Source of the DNA: Sphingobium naphthae
GTDB taxonomy: Bacteria; Pseudomonadota; Alphaproteobacteria; Sphingomonadales; Sphingomonadaceae
Direction of reading: 5' to 3'
Length of the DNA stretch: 64,000 bases
NCBI RefSeq assembly: GCF_020782235.1
Contig: NZ_JAJGNO010000006.1
Coordinates: 248,001 to 312,000 of the forward strand
The notes below the pieces were generated by a model, which saw nothing but the letters and a program-made list of their open reading frames with translations, did not search any database and had not been told where the DNA came from. Shown here in pieces: positions 54,143 through 64,000 of the stretch. The position numbers and the translations under genes were made by a program. How positions within the stretch are numbered: position 1 is the first letter of the stretch; each line of letters starts with the position of its first letter.

Positions 54143-54706
54143 ATGAAGATCAGCGGCGTCGAGATTCGTCCCGGCAACAACATCGAATATGACGGCAGCC
54201 TGTGGCGCGCCGTGAAGATCCAGCATACCCAGCCCGGCAAGGGCGGCGCCTATATGCAGGTGGAACTCAAAAACCTGATCGACGGCCGCAAGAACAATGT
54301 CCGTTTCCGGTCGGCCGAAACCGTCGAGCGCATTCGCCTCGACACCAAGGATTTCCAGTATCTCTATGCCGAAGGCGACATGCTCGTCTTCATGGACACC
54401 GAGACCTATGAGCAGATCAACCTGCCGCAGGACCTGGTCGGCGACGCCGCCGCCTTCCTGCAGGACGGCATGATGGTCATGCTGGAAATGTATGAGGAGC
54501 GCCCGATCAGCGTCCAGCTGCCCGAAACGGTCGAGGCGACCGTGGTCGAGGCGGACGCGGTGGTGAAGGGCCAGACGGCCTCCGCCAGCTACAAGCCCGC
54601 GATCCTGGACAATGGCGTGCGCGTCATGGTGCCGCCGCATATCGTCACCGGCACGCGCATCGTCGTGGATGTCTATGAACGCGAATATGTGAAGCGGGCC
54701 GACTGA
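54143..54706 (+). CDS. efp: Elongation factor P
   Basis: A 187-residue translation factor that relieves ribosome stalling at polyproline. Three beta-barrel domains are seen: domain I with the tip loop [17 protein letters not shown], where K33 corresponds to the modified lysine of E. coli EF-P, domain II ([19 protein letters not shown], in part), and domain III ending [18 protein letters not shown]. Its modification genes (epmA, epmB) are not in the window. It shares one base of its stop with the start of the next, exported, gene (TGATG). Confidence 0.95.
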   Translation: MKISGVEIRPGNNIEYDGSLWRAVKIQHTQPGKGGAYMQVELKNLIDGRKNNVRFRSAETVERIRLDTKDFQYLYAEGDMLVFMDTETYEQINLPQDLVGDAAAFLQDGMMVMLEMYEERPISVQLPETVEATVVEADAVVKGQTASASYKPAILDNGVRVMVPPHIVTGTRIVVDVYEREYVKRAD

Positions 54707-55059
54707 TGCGGGCGGGGCGCGGCATGCTGCTGGCGGGTGCGCTGGCGATGGGCCTGTTCCCGGCCGCGCTTCACGCGCAGGCCGGACCGTCCAAGGCGCA
54801 GCTCGCCAATGCGGCGTTCGTCCTGCGCGTCATGAGCAGCGCGCTCCAATCCGACGAGGTCGAGCAGCCTGTGAAGAACAAGCTGTTCGAATGCCTCTAC
54901 AGCAATTCGGTGTCGCAGATCAGCGGCGCCGTGGACAAGGTGATCGCCGCCAATCCGGGCAAGGTGGATCGCAAGGACGCGTCGCAGATGCTGGCGGTGA
55001 TCGCCGGCGCCTGTGGCTATCGCCCCGCCGCCGCGCCCAAGTCCGCCCCGAAGAAATAA
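54706..55059 (+). CDS. Hypothetical exported protein after efp (117 aa)
   Basis: I do not recognise the family. The product is 117 residues with a signal peptide (MLLAGALAMGLFPAALHAQA) and a mature helical part (SKAQLANAAFVLRVMSSALQS, in part). Two cysteines that could pair are seen in LFECLYSNS and AGACGYRP, before a Pro/Ala/Lys-rich tail (AAAPKSAPKK). It is probably a small periplasmic protein. The start codon shares one base with the efp stop, so it is translated after efp; suhB follows 37 bases on. Confidence 0.7.
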   Translation: MRAGRGMLLAGALAMGLFPAALHAQAGPSKAQLANAAFVLRVMSSALQSDEVEQPVKNKLFECLYSNSVSQISGAVDKVIAANPGKVDRKDASQMLAVIAGACGYRPAAAPKSAPKK

Positions 55060-55096
55060 CCCAGCATGCCGCCGGCACGGGCGGCGGAGATTCATC

Positions 55097-55912
55097 ATGG
55101 TATCGCATTCCGGCCTTCTCACCGTCATGGAGCGCGCCGCGCGCAAGGCGGGTTCGAAACTGCGTCGCGACTTCGGCGAGGTCGAGCACCTGCAGGTCAG
55201 CCGCAAGGGCCCGGCCGACTTCGTGTCCAAGGCGGACCAGCAGGCCGAACGCACGCTGGTCGAGGAATTGCAGAAGGCCCGGCCGGACTGGGGCTTCCTG
55301 CTCGAGGAAGGCGGGGAGATCGCCGGTGATCCGACCAAGCCGCGCTGGATCATCGATCCGCTCGACGGCACGACCAACTTCCTGCACGGCATTCCGCATT
55401 TCGCCATCTCGATCGCGGTCGAGGAGCCGCTCTATGGCGGCAACAAGCGCGAGGTGACGACGGGGCTGATCTATCAGCCGGTCACGGACGAAAGCTATTG
55501 GGCGGAAAAGAGTCGTGGGGCCTGGCGCCACGACCAGCGGCTGCGCGTGTCAGCGCGGCGCGACATGGCCGATTGCGTGATCGCGACGGGCATCCCCTTC
55601 ATGGGCCATGGCGACATGGCGCAATGGACGCGCATCTTCGGCGCGGTCGCGCCTTCGATCGCCGGCATCCGCCGGTTCGGCGCGGCGGCGCTCGACCTCG
55701 CCCATGTCGCGTCGGGCCGCTATGACGGCTATTGGGAAAGCGGGCTTCAGCCCTGGGACGTCGCCGCCGGCATGCTGCTGGTGCGTGAGGCCGGGGGCTT
55801 CGTCAGCGATTTTCGCGGCGGCGAACAGATGATCGAACGCCGCGAAGTGATCGCGGGCAACGACGCCATCCACAGCAAGCTGCACAAGCTGGTCGCCGGG
55901 GCGCTGCGCTAA
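55097..55912 (+). CDS. suhB: Inositol monophosphatase family protein (SuhB type)
   Basis: A 271-residue magnesium-dependent phosphatase. The metal ligands are visible: the E70/E71 pair in FLLEEGGE, D87 and D90 in [11 protein letters not shown], and the C-terminal [15 protein letters not shown]. Such enzymes hydrolyse inositol phosphates or, in E. coli, influence rRNA synthesis with NusA. The ATG at 55097 follows GGAG. It closes the efp set; a good rho-independent terminator lies just downstream and separates it from nuo. Confidence 0.9.
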   Translation: MVSHSGLLTVMERAARKAGSKLRRDFGEVEHLQVSRKGPADFVSKADQQAERTLVEELQKARPDWGFLLEEGGEIAGDPTKPRWIIDPLDGTTNFLHGIPHFAISIAVEEPLYGGNKREVTTGLIYQPVTDESYWAEKSRGAWRHDQRLRVSARRDMADCVIATGIPFMGHGDMAQWTRIFGAVAPSIAGIRRFGAAALDLAHVASGRYDGYWESGLQPWDVAAGMLLVREAGGFVSDFRGGEQMIERREVIAGNDAIHSKLHKLVAGALR

Positions 55913-55921
55913 AGTCCCATC

Positions 55922-55952
55922 AGGCCAAGCGCTTCAATGACTTGGCCTTTTT
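55922..55952 (+). terminator. Rho-independent terminator after suhB
   Basis: A perfect 8-base-pair stem AGGCCAAG (55922-55929) / CTTGGCCT (55941-55948) with an 11-base loop is followed by a run of T residues to 55952. It begins 9 bases after the suhB stop and isolates the efp-suhB transcript from the nuo operon. Confidence 0.88.
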
Positions 55953-56040
55953 GCGATTCATTCTCATGCCCTTGGCCCCTTGCTTCGCATATGCAGCGGG
56001 CCTAAAGCGCGCCCACAACCTTTTCGCCCAGGGGAATCCG

Positions 56041-56415
56041 TTGGTCGATCTTGCCCAATATCTGCCGATCCTGATCTTTCTCGGGATTGCCTTGCTGCTT
56101 TCCGGCACCTTCGTGTTCCTGCCGATGCTGGTCGGCCGCCTGACCGGCGCGCACCAGCCTGACCCGGCCAAGCTCAGCGAATATGAATGCGGCTTCCCCG
56201 CGTTCGAGGAGCCGCGCAGCCAGTTCGACGTGCGCTTCTATCTGGTCGCCATTCTCTTCATCATCTTCGATCTTGAAGCGGCGTTCCTCTTTCCCTGGGC
56301 GGTCAGCCTGGACCAGATCGGCTGGGCCGGCTGGGCGACGATGATGATCTTCATAGCGGAGCTGGTGCTCGGCCTCGTCTATGCGTGGAAGAAGGGAGCA
56401 CTCGATTGGGAGTAG
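56041..56415 (+). CDS. nuoA: NADH-quinone oxidoreductase subunit A
   Basis: A 124-residue membrane subunit of complex I with three helices ([22 protein letters not shown] in part, [21 protein letters not shown] in part, and [16 protein letters not shown]). The conserved quinone-channel stretch [22 protein letters not shown] (in part) is present. The start is a TTG (M-V-D-L-A-Q-Y) after AGGGGAAT; in-frame codons further upstream would add about 33 residues with no resemblance. It opens the nuo operon after the suhB terminator. Confidence 0.93.
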   Translation: MVDLAQYLPILIFLGIALLLSGTFVFLPMLVGRLTGAHQPDPAKLSEYECGFPAFEEPRSQFDVRFYLVAILFIIFDLEAAFLFPWAVSLDQIGWAGWATMMIFIAELVLGLVYAWKKGALDWE

Positions 56416-56960
56416 AACTTGAGCGGCCCATCCCCGGCACCATGCCGCCGGTGGGGACCCAGCCCGACCAGGACTTCTTCAACGCGCTGAGCAGCGAAGT
56501 CAGCGACAAGGGCTTCCTTGTCACCTCGACCGAGGAGCTGTTCCAGTGGGCCCGCACCGGCTCGCTGTGGTGGATGACCTTCGGCCTTGCCTGCTGCGCG
56601 GTCGAGATGATCCACGTCAACATGCCGCGCTACGACATGGAGCGCTTCGGCGCCGCGCCGCGCGCGTCCCCGCGCCAGTCGGACGTGATGATCGTCGCCG
56701 GCACGCTGTGCAACAAGATGGCGCCGGCGCTGCGCAAGGTCTATGATCAGATGTCCAACCCGAAATATGTGATTTCGATGGGCAGCTGCGCCAATGGCGG
56801 CGGCTACTATCACTACAGCTATTCGGTGGTGCGCGGGTGCGATCGCATCGTGCCGGTGGACATCTATGTCCCCGGTTGCCCGCCGACCGCCGAAGCGCTG
56901 CTTTACGGCATCATGCAGCTGCAGCGGAAGATCCGCCGCATCGGGACGATCGAGCGTTAA
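56406..56960 (+). CDS. nuoB: NADH-quinone oxidoreductase subunit B
   Basis: A 184-residue peripheral subunit holding iron-sulfur cluster N2, next to the quinone site. The cluster cysteines are in [21 protein letters not shown] and [11 protein letters not shown]. The N-terminal extension (about 25 residues) is short and Pro-rich. I chose the TTG at 56406 because GGGAG ends 7 bases before it; a GTG at 56385 also fits the frame. The gene overlaps nuoA by 10 bases; nuoC starts directly after its stop. Confidence 0.94.
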   Translation: MGVELERPIPGTMPPVGTQPDQDFFNALSSEVSDKGFLVTSTEELFQWARTGSLWWMTFGLACCAVEMIHVNMPRYDMERFGAAPRASPRQSDVMIVAGTLCNKMAPALRKVYDQMSNPKYVISMGSCANGGGYYHYSYSVVRGCDRIVPVDIYVPGCPPTAEALLYGIMQLQRKIRRIGTIER

Positions 56961-56961
56961 T

Positions 56962-57798
56962 ATGGGCCATTCTGCACCCAGGATCGCGACCGTCGAAGGC
57001 ATCGCGGACGAAATCGGCGCCCTGCTGGGCTCGATGCTGGTCGAAACCGTCGATCATGCCGATGAGCTGAGCTTCACGGTCGTGCGCGAGGATCTGGCGA
57101 ACGCCATGGTCGCGCTGCGCGACATGGCGCACTATCAGCAGCTGATGGAGATCGCCGGGGTCGACTATCCCGACCGGGCCGAGCGGTTCGAGGTCTGCTA
57201 TCATCTGCTGAGCGTCACCCGCAACCATCGCATCCGCGTCAAGGTCAGCACCGACGAGAATATGCCGGTGCCCACCGTCACGCATATCTGGCCGGTCGCC
57301 GGCTGGCTGGAGCGCGAGGTGTTCGACATGTATGGCGTGGTGTTCGAAGGCAATACCGACCTGCGCCGCATCCTGACCGACTATGGCTTCAAGGGGCATC
57401 CGCAGCGCAAGGACTTCCCGCTGACCGGCTATGTCGAAATGTGGTATAGCGAGGAGGACAAGCGCGTCGTCTACAAGCCGGTGAAGCTGGCCCAGGACTT
57501 CCGCAGCTTCGACTTCATGAGCCCATGGGAAGGCGCGCAATATGTGCTGCCGGGCGACGAGAAGGCCGGTCAGGCGCCGGGCGCGCCGACCCCCGCGCCT
57601 GCGCCGCCCCCGCCGCCCGCCGCGCCCAAGGGTGACGCGAAGGGCGACACGCCCAAGACGACCGAGAAGACGAGCGACACGGGCGCCGGCGCGCCGGCCG
57701 ACGCCAAGGCCGCCGACAAGTCGCCCGATGCGCCGGTGAAGCCCGAACATCATACCGACGAAGGCAAGGGCGCAGCCAAGCCGGAGGACAAGGCGTAA
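56962..57798 (+). CDS. nuoC: NADH-quinone oxidoreductase subunit C, with long low-complexity tail
   Basis: A 278-residue complex I subunit of the hydrophilic arm. Residues 1-197 form the normal subunit, with [41 protein letters not shown] (in part), and the conserved [20 protein letters not shown]. The remaining 81 residues are a Pro/Ala/Lys/Asp-rich tail ([20 protein letters not shown] and onward, with several AAK/PAD units), likely disordered. The stop overlaps the nuoD start by one base. The tail is not needed for cluster binding, as NuoC holds none. Confidence 0.94.
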   Translation: MGHSAPRIATVEGIADEIGALLGSMLVETVDHADELSFTVVREDLANAMVALRDMAHYQQLMEIAGVDYPDRAERFEVCYHLLSVTRNHRIRVKVSTDENMPVPTVTHIWPVAGWLEREVFDMYGVVFEGNTDLRRILTDYGFKGHPQRKDFPLTGYVEMWYSEEDKRVVYKPVKLAQDFRSFDFMSPWEGAQYVLPGDEKAGQAPGAPTPAPAPPPPPAAPKGDAKGDTPKTTEKTSDTGAGAPADAKAADKSPDAPVKPEHHTDEGKGAAKPEDKA

Positions 57799-59033
57799 TG
57801 GCCGACTATCTGGATGAACTGGACCATCGCACCGACGCGGCCGATCCGGCCTATGGTGACACCGAGATCCAGAATTACACGATCAACTTCGGTCCGCAGC
57901 ACCCCGCGGCGCACGGCGTTCTGCGCCTCGTCATGGAGCTGGACGGCGAAATCGTCGAGCGATGCGACCCGCATGTCGGCCTGCTGCACCGCGGCACCGA
58001 AAAGCTGATCGAGTACAAGACCTATCTGCAAGCGCTGCCCTATTTCGACCGGCTCGACTATTGCTCGCCGCTCGGCATGGAGCATAGCTATGTTCTGGCG
58101 GTCGAAAAGCTGCTGAACCTGGAAGTGCCGCTGCGCGCGCAATATCTGCGCGTGTTCTTCGCGGAACTCACGCGCATCTGCAATCACATGCTGAACCTGG
58201 GCAGCCATGTGATGGACGTGGGCGCGATGACGCCCAACCTGTGGCTGTTCGAAATTCGCGAGGATTGCCTCAACTTCTTCGAACGCGCATCGGGCGCGCG
58301 CATGCATGCGGCCTATTTCCGGCCCGGCGGCGTGCATCAGGATGTGCCGCTCAAGCTGCTGACCGACATCGCCGACTGGCTCGACACCCGCCTGCCGCGC
58401 CTGTTCGAGGATGCGATGAGCCTGGTGGTCGACAACCGGATCTTCAAGCAGCGCAACGTCGACATCGCCGTGGTCAGCAAGGAAGACGCGCTAAAATGGG
58501 GCTTTTCCGGCCCGATGATCCGCGGCTCCGGCATTCCCTGGGACATTCGCAAGGCGCAGCCCTACGACGTCTACGACCGCATGGACTTCGACGTTCCGGT
58601 CGGCACCAATTTCGACTGCTATGACCGGTTCATGGTGCGCGTCGAGGAAGTGCGCCAGTCCGCGCGCATCATGAAGCAGTGCCTCAACGAGATGCCCGAA
58701 GGGCCGGTGGCGAGCTTCGACCGCAAGGTGGTGCCGCCCAAGCGCGGCGAGATGAAGCGCTCGATGGAAGCGCTGATCCACCATTTCAAGCTCTATACCG
58801 AGGGCTTCCACGTTCCCGCGGGCGAAGTCTATGTGGCGACGGAAAGCCCCAAGGGCGAATTCGGCGTCTATCTGGTCGCGGACGGCTCCAACAAACCCTA
58901 TCGCTGCAAGATCCGCCCGACCGCCTTCTCGCATCTGCAGGCGATGGACTTCATGATGAAGGGCCACATGCTCGCCGACACAACCGCTGTACTGGGCGCG
59001 ATGGACATCGTGTTCGGAGAATGTGACCGATAA
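57798..59033 (+). CDS. nuoD: NADH-quinone oxidoreductase subunit D
   Basis: A 411-residue subunit that lines the quinone-binding cavity and derives from the large subunit of NiFe hydrogenases. Segments seen are [49 protein letters not shown] (in part), and [40 protein letters not shown] (in part) and the C-terminal [17 protein letters not shown] follow, ending in [12 protein letters not shown]. The length is usual. It overlaps both neighbours by one base. Confidence 0.96.
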   Translation: MADYLDELDHRTDAADPAYGDTEIQNYTINFGPQHPAAHGVLRLVMELDGEIVERCDPHVGLLHRGTEKLIEYKTYLQALPYFDRLDYCSPLGMEHSYVLAVEKLLNLEVPLRAQYLRVFFAELTRICNHMLNLGSHVMDVGAMTPNLWLFEIREDCLNFFERASGARMHAAYFRPGGVHQDVPLKLLTDIADWLDTRLPRLFEDAMSLVVDNRIFKQRNVDIAVVSKEDALKWGFSGPMIRGSGIPWDIRKAQPYDVYDRMDFDVPVGTNFDCYDRFMVRVEEVRQSARIMKQCLNEMPEGPVASFDRKVVPPKRGEMKRSMEALIHHFKLYTEGFHVPAGEVYVATESPKGEFGVYLVADGSNKPYRCKIRPTAFSHLQAMDFMMKGHMLADTTAVLGAMDIVFGECDR

Positions 59034-59713
59034 TGGCTGACGCACCCCATATCCCCGATGAGGCCGAAACCCGCGCGCGCTGGGGCGCGTTCGAGTGGAC
59101 CGCCGAAAATGCCGAACAGGCCAAGAAGGTCATCGCTCGCTATCCCGCCGGCCGCCAGCAGTCCGCCGTGATGCCGCTGCTCGATCTTGCCCAGCGGCAG
59201 GTCGGCGCGGAAACGCAGACGCAAGGGTGGCTGCCGGTGCCGGTGATGGAATATATCGGGCGTCAGCTCGATATGCCGTACATGCGCGTCTATGAGGTCG
59301 CGACCTTCTACACCATGTATAATCTGGCGCCGGTTGGCCGCTATCATGTGCAGGTGTGCGGCACGACGCCCTGCATGCTGCGCGGATCGGATGATGTCTT
59401 TTCGGCCTGCAAGAACAAGGGGCTGGTGAAGGGATCGACCACGCCCGACGGCCTGTTCACGTTGACCGAGGTCGAGTGCCTGGGCGCCTGCGCCAATGCG
59501 CCGATGGTGCAGATCAACGACGATAATTTCGAAGATCTGACCTATGACAGCATGAGCGCGATCCTGGACGATCTGGCCGCCGGCAAGCAGCCGAAGATCG
59601 GCCCGCAGGTCGACCGCCAGACCAGCTGCCCCGAAGGCGGTCCGACCAGCCTGAAGGAGATGGTCGGCGAAAATCACGACTATCGCGGCGAATGGGGGAC
59701 CACCGCTGCATGA
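59033..59713 (+). CDS. nuoE: NADH-quinone oxidoreductase subunit E
   Basis: A 226-residue subunit with a thioredoxin-like [2Fe-2S] domain (cluster N1a). The cluster cysteines are in VQVCGTTPCMLRGS and VECLGACANAPMVQIND. The N-terminal part (YPAGRQQSAVMPLLDLAQRQ) and VYEVATFYTMYNLAPVGRYH are typical. Its stop overlaps the start of a 49-codon gene by 4 bases (ATGA). Confidence 0.95.
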   Translation: MADAPHIPDEAETRARWGAFEWTAENAEQAKKVIARYPAGRQQSAVMPLLDLAQRQVGAETQTQGWLPVPVMEYIGRQLDMPYMRVYEVATFYTMYNLAPVGRYHVQVCGTTPCMLRGSDDVFSACKNKGLVKGSTTPDGLFTLTEVECLGACANAPMVQINDDNFEDLTYDSMSAILDDLAAGKQPKIGPQVDRQTSCPEGGPTSLKEMVGENHDYRGEWGTTAA

Positions 59714-59859
59714 GCGCGCTCGTCTCCATCATCCTGGCGATCATCGTCTTCATCGTCGCGCTCAAGATACTGGGCGCGGTGCTGGGGCTGGTCCTGGGTC
59801 TGGCGGTGGCCGTGCTCGCCTATTTCGTTGCTGAAAAACTGATCGGAAAGGGCCGATAA
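59710..59859 (+). CDS. Small hydrophobic protein wedged between nuoE and nuoF (49 aa)
   Basis: A 49-codon gene (ATG 59710, TAA 59857-59859). The product opens [20 protein letters not shown], continues [20 protein letters not shown] and ends in the basic AEKLIGKGR: one long or two short membrane helices and a positive tail. The start overlaps the nuoE stop as ATGA, and the TAA shares one base with the nuoF ATG, so it has no spare bases on either side. Such tight packing and the hydrophobic content argue for real translation. I know no assigned function; it may be a small assembly or accessory subunit. Confidence 0.7.
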   Translation: MSALVSIILAIIVFIVALKILGAVLGLVLGLAVAVLAYFVAEKLIGKGR

Positions 59860-61196
59860 TGGCCGAAGACACCGCGCCTCCCGCGCCGCCGCCCTTCGTC
59901 GGTCCGTTGGACGACAAGGACCGCATCTTCACCAACGTCTATGGCTTCCAGGACTGGGGCATCGACGCGGCGATGAAGCGCGGCGACTGGGACGATACCA
60001 AGAAGCTGCTGGAAATCGGCCAGGACGAGATCATCAACCGCATCAAGGCTTCTGGCCTGCGCGGTCGCGGCGGCGCCGGCTTCCCCACCGGCATGAAGTG
60101 GAGCTTCATGCCCAAGGAAAGCAAGGACGGCCGTCCCAGCTTCCTGGTGATCAACGCCGACGAATCCGAGCCGGGATCGTGCAAGGACCGCGAGATCATC
60201 CGTCACGATCCGCACAAGCTGATCGAAGGCGCGCTGGTCGCCGGCTTCGCGATGCGCGCGCGTGCCGCTTATATCTATATCCGCGGCGAGTTCATCTACG
60301 AAGCCAAGGTGCTGTTCGCGGCAGTCGAGCAGGCTTATGAAAAGGGCTTCCTGGGCAAGAATGCCTGCGGATCGGGCTACGATTTCGACGTCTTCGTCCA
60401 TCGCGGCGCCGGCGCCTATATCTGCGGCGAGGAAACCGCGCAGATCGAAAGCATCGAGGGCAAGAAGGGCCAGCCCCGGCTGAAGCCGCCTTTCCCGGCG
60501 GGTGCGGGCCTGTATGGCTGCCCCACGACGGTCAACAATGTGGAATCGATCGCGGTCGCGCCGACCATTTTGCGCCGCTCGCCCGAATGGTTCGCCAGCT
60601 TCGGCCGCGAGAATAATCGCGGCACCAAGCTGTTCCAGATCAGCGGCCATGTGAACAAGCCCTGCGTGGTCGAAGAATCCATGTCGATCCCGTTCAAGGA
60701 ACTGATCGATCGTCATTGCGGCGGCATTCGCGGCGGCTGGGACAATCTGCTGGCGGTGATCCCCGGCGGTTCGTCGGTGCCGCTGGTGCCGGCGAAGGAG
60801 ATCATGGACGCGCCGATGGACTTCGATGGGCTCAAGGCCCTGGGGTCCGGCCTTGGCACGGCGGCCGTGATCGTTATGGACAAGTCGACCGACATCGTCC
60901 GCGCCATTTCGCGCCTGTCCTATTTCTACAAGCATGAAAGCTGCGGCCAGTGCACGCCGTGTCGCGAAGGCACCGGCTGGATGTGGCGCGTGATGGAGCG
61001 GCTGCGCACTGGCGACGCCGACCAGAGCGAGATCGACATGCTGTTCCAGGTGACCAAGCAGGTCGAAGGCCATACCATCTGCGCGCTCGGCGACGCGGCG
61101 GCCTGGCCGATCCAGGGTCTGATCCGCCACTTCCGTCCGGAAATCGAGCGTCGGATCGCCGAACGCGGCGCTCCGGTGATGGAGGCTGCCGAGTGA
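59859..61196 (+). CDS. nuoF: NADH-quinone oxidoreductase subunit F
   Basis: A 445-residue subunit with the NADH and FMN sites and cluster N3. NADH-binding [16 protein letters not shown] and FMN-region [14 protein letters not shown] are followed by [11 protein letters not shown] and [12 protein letters not shown]. The [4Fe-4S] ligands lie in [18 protein letters not shown] and the later [13 protein letters not shown]. The C-terminus is normal for the alpha-type subunit. The next gene's GTG overlaps the stop. Confidence 0.96.
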   Translation: MAEDTAPPAPPPFVGPLDDKDRIFTNVYGFQDWGIDAAMKRGDWDDTKKLLEIGQDEIINRIKASGLRGRGGAGFPTGMKWSFMPKESKDGRPSFLVINADESEPGSCKDREIIRHDPHKLIEGALVAGFAMRARAAYIYIRGEFIYEAKVLFAAVEQAYEKGFLGKNACGSGYDFDVFVHRGAGAYICGEETAQIESIEGKKGQPRLKPPFPAGAGLYGCPTTVNNVESIAVAPTILRRSPEWFASFGRENNRGTKLFQISGHVNKPCVVEESMSIPFKELIDRHCGGIRGGWDNLLAVIPGGSSVPLVPAKEIMDAPMDFDGLKALGSGLGTAAVIVMDKSTDIVRAISRLSYFYKHESCGQCTPCREGTGWMWRVMERLRTGDADQSEIDMLFQVTKQVEGHTICALGDAAAWPIQGLIRHFRPEIERRIAERGAPVMEAAE

Positions 61197-61561
61197 TCCA
61201 GCAGCCCGTCACCGGCTACAAGACGCTGCGGGTGTTCGGATGGGGCTTTGCCCTCATCTGGACGGCCTTCTTCGTCACGCTGGTGTTCGCGCTGGCCGAT
61301 GCGCCGCATCTCTATGGCGAGCCGATCGTGATCGCGACGCTGCTGGGGATGGTGATGGCGGCGTTCGGGGCCTATCTGGCCGGGCTCGCCAAGGCCATCG
61401 GCGTCTACATGTATGTCGCGGGCGCAGCGATCCAGGTGCTCAAGGGCTTCTTTCTGTCCCAGACGTGGGGCTTTACCTGGGGCTATGCCCTGTTTCTTGT
61501 GATGTTCGTCGCGGTCGTCGCGCCGAACTGGAATCTATTCCGGGGTCGTCCCAATGCCTAA
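61193..61561 (+). CDS. Small membrane protein between nuoF and nuoG (122 aa)
   Basis: A 122-residue protein, starting at the GTG that overlaps the nuoF stop (GTGA). It has about four hydrophobic helices: [40 protein letters not shown], a middle stretch ([17 protein letters not shown]), and [19 protein letters not shown]. Its end overlaps nuoG by 8 bases. I do not recognise it. Its position inside the electron-input arm genes is unusual, since the usual order has no membrane gene between nuoF and nuoG. Confidence 0.75.
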   Translation: MIQQPVTGYKTLRVFGWGFALIWTAFFVTLVFALADAPHLYGEPIVIATLLGMVMAAFGAYLAGLAKAIGVYMYVAGAAIQVLKGFFLSQTWGFTWGYALFLVMFVAVVAPNWNLFRGRPNA

Positions 61562-63560
61562 AGTCAAAGTCGACGGCGTAGAACTCGAAGTGCCGGCGGG
61601 CGCGACCGTCCTGCAGGCCTGCGAGCTGGCGGGGAAGGAAATCCCGCGCTTCTGCTATCATGAGCGCCTGTCCATCGCCGGCAATTGCCGCATGTGCCTG
61701 GTCGAGGTGAAGCCCGGACCGCCCAAGCCGCAGGCCAGCTGCGCGCTGCCGGCCGCCGACAATCAGGAAATCTTCACCCAGACCGAAATGGTGAAGAAGG
61801 CGCGCGAAGGAGTGATGGAGTTCCTGCTCATCAACCACCCGCTCGACTGCCCGATCTGCGACCAGGGTGGCGAATGCGACCTGCAGGACCAGTCGATCGC
61901 CTATGGCCGGGGCGGCAGCCGCTTCGAGGAAAACAAGCGCGCCGTCACCGAAAAATATATGGGTCCGATCGTCAAGACGGTCATGACCCGCTGCATCCAG
62001 TGCACCCGCTGCGTGCGCTTTGCCGAGGAAGTCGCGGGCGTGCCGGAAATCGGCGCCATCTATCGCGGCGAGAATATGCAGATCACGACCTATCTCGAGC
62101 ATGCCGCCAAGAGCGAGCTGTCGGGCAATGTCGTCGATCTCTGCCCCGTCGGCGCGCTGACGTCCAAGCCCTATGCGTTCGAAGCGCGGCCCTGGGAACT
62201 GAAGAAGACCCACGCGATCGACGTGATGGACGCGGTCGGCACCAACATCCGCCTCGACAGCCGCGGTCGTCAGGTGCTGCGCGCCGTGCCACGCATCAAT
62301 GACGACGTGAACGAGGAATGGGCGTCGGACAAGACCCGGCACAATGTCGATGGCCTGGTGCGCAAGCGGCTCGACAAGCCGTTCGTCCGCAAGGATGGCA
62401 AGCTGGTGCCGGCGACCTGGGAAGAAGCGTTCAAGGCGATCGCCGCTGTCCAGCATGGCGGCAGCGTCGCGGCGATCGCCGGCGACTTGCTCGATTGCGA
62501 GACGATGTTCGCTGGCAAGCTGCTGGTCGAGAAGCTGGGCGGCACGATGCTGGAAGGTCGGCAGACCGGCCTTGCCTATGATGTGTCGAGCCTGTCGTCG
62601 GTCGTGTTCAACACGCCGCTCGCGGATCTGGAGACGGCGGACGTCATCCTGCTGGTCGGCACCAACCTGCGCTGGGAAGCGCCGCTGGTGAACACCCGCA
62701 TCCGCAAGGCGATCAAGCGCGGGGCCAAGCTGTTCGCGGTCGGCCCGGAAGTGGACCTGACCTACAAGGTCGAATGGCTGGGCAATGACGCGTCGCTGCT
62801 GGCCAAGCTGCCCGACGTCGTCCTCGAAGCGTTCGGCAAGGCTGCGCGTCCGGCGATGATCGTCGGCGGCGGCGTGCTCGCTAAGGACGGCGCGCATGGC
62901 GACACGCTGGCGCTCGTCGAAACGCTGGGCCTCGTGAAAGACGGCTGGAACGGCTACAACGTGCTGCACTTCGCGGCATCGCGCATGGGCGGGCTGATGC
63001 TGGGCTATGCAATGGACGGCGGCATCAAAGCGATGGCGCAGGCCGCGCCCAAGCTGCTCTTCTCGCTCGGCGCGGATGACGTCGACTATGCGGCCTTCGG
63101 CAGCAGCTTCAAGGTCTATGTCGGCCATCATGGCGACAAGGGCGCGCATGCGGCGGACGTGATCCTGCCGGGCGCGAGCTATGCCGAAAAGCCGGGCACC
63201 TATGTCAATCTGGAAGGCCGGGTGCAGCGCGGCGAAAAGGCCGTGTTCGCGCCGGGCGACGCGCGCGAGGATTGGTCGATCTTGCGCGCCCTGTCCGAAG
63301 TGCTGGGCGCGACGCTGCCCTTCGACAGCTTCGCGCAGCTGCGCGCGGAAATGGCCCGGGCCGTCCCGGCGCTGGGCCAGGAAGGGCTGGTCGATTTCGG
63401 CTGGCTCATGCCCAGCCTGCCGACCGGCGCGACGGGCGAATTCGGTTCGCCGATCAAGGATTTCTACCTCACCAACGCGATCTGCCGCGCCAGCCCGACG
63501 ATGCAGCAATGCTCGGCCGAGTTGATCCATGGTGAAAGCTTCGCGGAGGCCGCAGAGTGA
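61554..63560 (+). CDS. nuoG: NADH-quinone oxidoreductase subunit G
   Basis: A 668-residue subunit with several clusters. The N-terminal [2Fe-2S] domain contains [20 protein letters not shown]. The His-Cys3 site is [18 protein letters not shown], and the Cys4 site begins [16 protein letters not shown] with a final cysteine in [12 protein letters not shown]. Beyond residue 215 a molybdopterin-oxidoreductase-like domain follows with [18 protein letters not shown] and [18 protein letters not shown] (in part). The length is usual for alphaproteobacteria. It starts 8 bases inside the upstream membrane-protein gene. Confidence 0.95.
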   Translation: MPKVKVDGVELEVPAGATVLQACELAGKEIPRFCYHERLSIAGNCRMCLVEVKPGPPKPQASCALPAADNQEIFTQTEMVKKAREGVMEFLLINHPLDCPICDQGGECDLQDQSIAYGRGGSRFEENKRAVTEKYMGPIVKTVMTRCIQCTRCVRFAEEVAGVPEIGAIYRGENMQITTYLEHAAKSELSGNVVDLCPVGALTSKPYAFEARPWELKKTHAIDVMDAVGTNIRLDSRGRQVLRAVPRINDDVNEEWASDKTRHNVDGLVRKRLDKPFVRKDGKLVPATWEEAFKAIAAVQHGGSVAAIAGDLLDCETMFAGKLLVEKLGGTMLEGRQTGLAYDVSSLSSVVFNTPLADLETADVILLVGTNLRWEAPLVNTRIRKAIKRGAKLFAVGPEVDLTYKVEWLGNDASLLAKLPDVVLEAFGKAARPAMIVGGGVLAKDGAHGDTLALVETLGLVKDGWNGYNVLHFAASRMGGLMLGYAMDGGIKAMAQAAPKLLFSLGADDVDYAAFGSSFKVYVGHHGDKGAHAADVILPGASYAEKPGTYVNLEGRVQRGEKAVFAPGDAREDWSILRALSEVLGATLPFDSFAQLRAEMARAVPALGQEGLVDFGWLMPSLPTGATGEFGSPIKDFYLTNAICRASPTMQQCSAELIHGESFAEAAE

Positions 63561-64000
63561 CCGCTTTCTTCCAAGAGCTGGGCCTGCCGTTCGAAGGCGC
63601 CTGGCTCCTCTCCACCATTATCGGCATTCTGCTGATCGCGCTGCCGGTCATGCTGGCGGTGGCGATGATCATCTATGCCGATCGCAAAATCTGGGCGGCG
63701 ATGGCGCTGCGCCGCGGCCCCAATGTCGTCGGCCCCTTCGGCCTGCTTCAGTCCTTCGCGGACGGCCTCAAGGTCTTCCTGCAGGAAACGATCGTTCCGT
63801 CGGCCGCGAACAAGACGTTGTTCCTGATCGCGCCGATCATCACCTTCACCGTAGCGCTGATGGCCTGGGCGGTGGTGCCGTTCCAGGTGGGCGTGGTGCT
63901 GGCGGACATCAATGTCGGCCTGCTCTACATCCTCGCCATCTCCTCGCTCGGGGTCTATGGCGTGGTGCTGTCGGGCTGGGCGTCGAACTCCAAATATCCC
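63557..64000 (+). CDS. nuoH: NADH-quinone oxidoreductase subunit H (partial, cut at window end)
   Basis: The start of a membrane subunit that connects the quinone site to the proton channels. A GTG overlaps the nuoG stop (GTGA). The 148 codons present show a first helix ([20 protein letters not shown]), the charged loop [23 protein letters not shown] (in part) typical of Nuo[14 protein letters not shown], and the following helices. The remaining part of the gene is beyond the window, so nothing is said about its end. Confidence 0.95.
   Translation, partial: MTAFFQELGLPFEGAWLLSTIIGILLIALPVMLAVAMIIYADRKIWAAMALRRGPNVVGPFGLLQSFADGLKVFLQETIVPSAANKTLFLIAPIITFTVALMAWAVVPFQVGVVLADINVGLLYILAISSLGVYGVVLSGWASNSKYP

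Overview
The window is GC-rich (about two-thirds G+C by eye) and gene-dense. It carries housekeeping genes typical of Sphingomonadaceae (Alphaproteobacteria; Sphingobium/Sphingomonas-like): DUF2794 and DUF2842 proteins, an alphaproteobacterial order of zapA - 6S RNA - 5-FCL ligase, a MoxR/DUF58/DUF4175 cluster, an alpha-type nuo operon and interspersed palindromic repeats. The genus is inferred from protein style and synteny, not from a database match. There is no sign of a phage, insertion sequence, transposase or CRISPR array.

Layout. 1-5.2 kb: pgsA-moaD-moaE, a repeat-rich gap with a low-GC orphan membrane gene, then cysE-DUF2794-uvrC on the minus strand. 5.4-7.1 kb: a TauE/SafE permease and an OxyR-type regulator. 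7.1-8.2 kb: a small orphan membrane gene, repeats and unassigned DNA. 8.2-15.6 kb: succinate-semialdehyde dehydrogenase, recO, leuB, a hemerythrin, a threonine-dehydratase-like enzyme coupled to metZ, apaG coupled to a GcvA-like LysR. 15.6-19.4 kb: a DUF2490 barrel, pgm, a spermidine-synthase-like protein, a DEDD exoribonuclease. 19.4-30.3 kb (minus strand): an exported TldD, TldE, DUF4159, MoxR, DUF58, BatA-like, DUF4175 and a large membrane protein, apparently one expression unit. 30.5-36.0 kb: tRNA-Pro, a degenerate RadC/JAB protein, thyA, and the branched-chain 2-oxoacid dehydrogenase genes (E1a, E1b, E2). 36-41.5 kb: methyltransferase, AI-2E exporter, two identical tRNA-Asp genes, aquaporin, DUF2842, 5-FCL ligase, 6S RNA, zapA. 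41.6-49.5 kb: tkt-gap-pgk and class I aldolase, with an MFS transporter and a TlpA thioredoxin between. 49.5-55.9 kb: P1 peptidase, thiE, SDR, an L,D-transpeptidase/M23 peptidase pair, efp, suhB and a clear terminator. 56.0 kb to the end: nuoA-H (nuoH cut by the window edge) with two extra small membrane-protein genes inside the operon.

The points most worth a second look are: the exported TldD with a TldE that lacks a signal, in one run with a MoxR/VWA-type membrane cluster; a palindromic repeat inserted in frame in the linker of the E2 acyltransferase; a 49-codon membrane gene wedged between nuoE and nuoF and a 122-codon one between nuoF and nuoG; a RadC-like protein that has lost its metal-binding histidines; and the repeat families that sit between co-directional genes of the same pathway.
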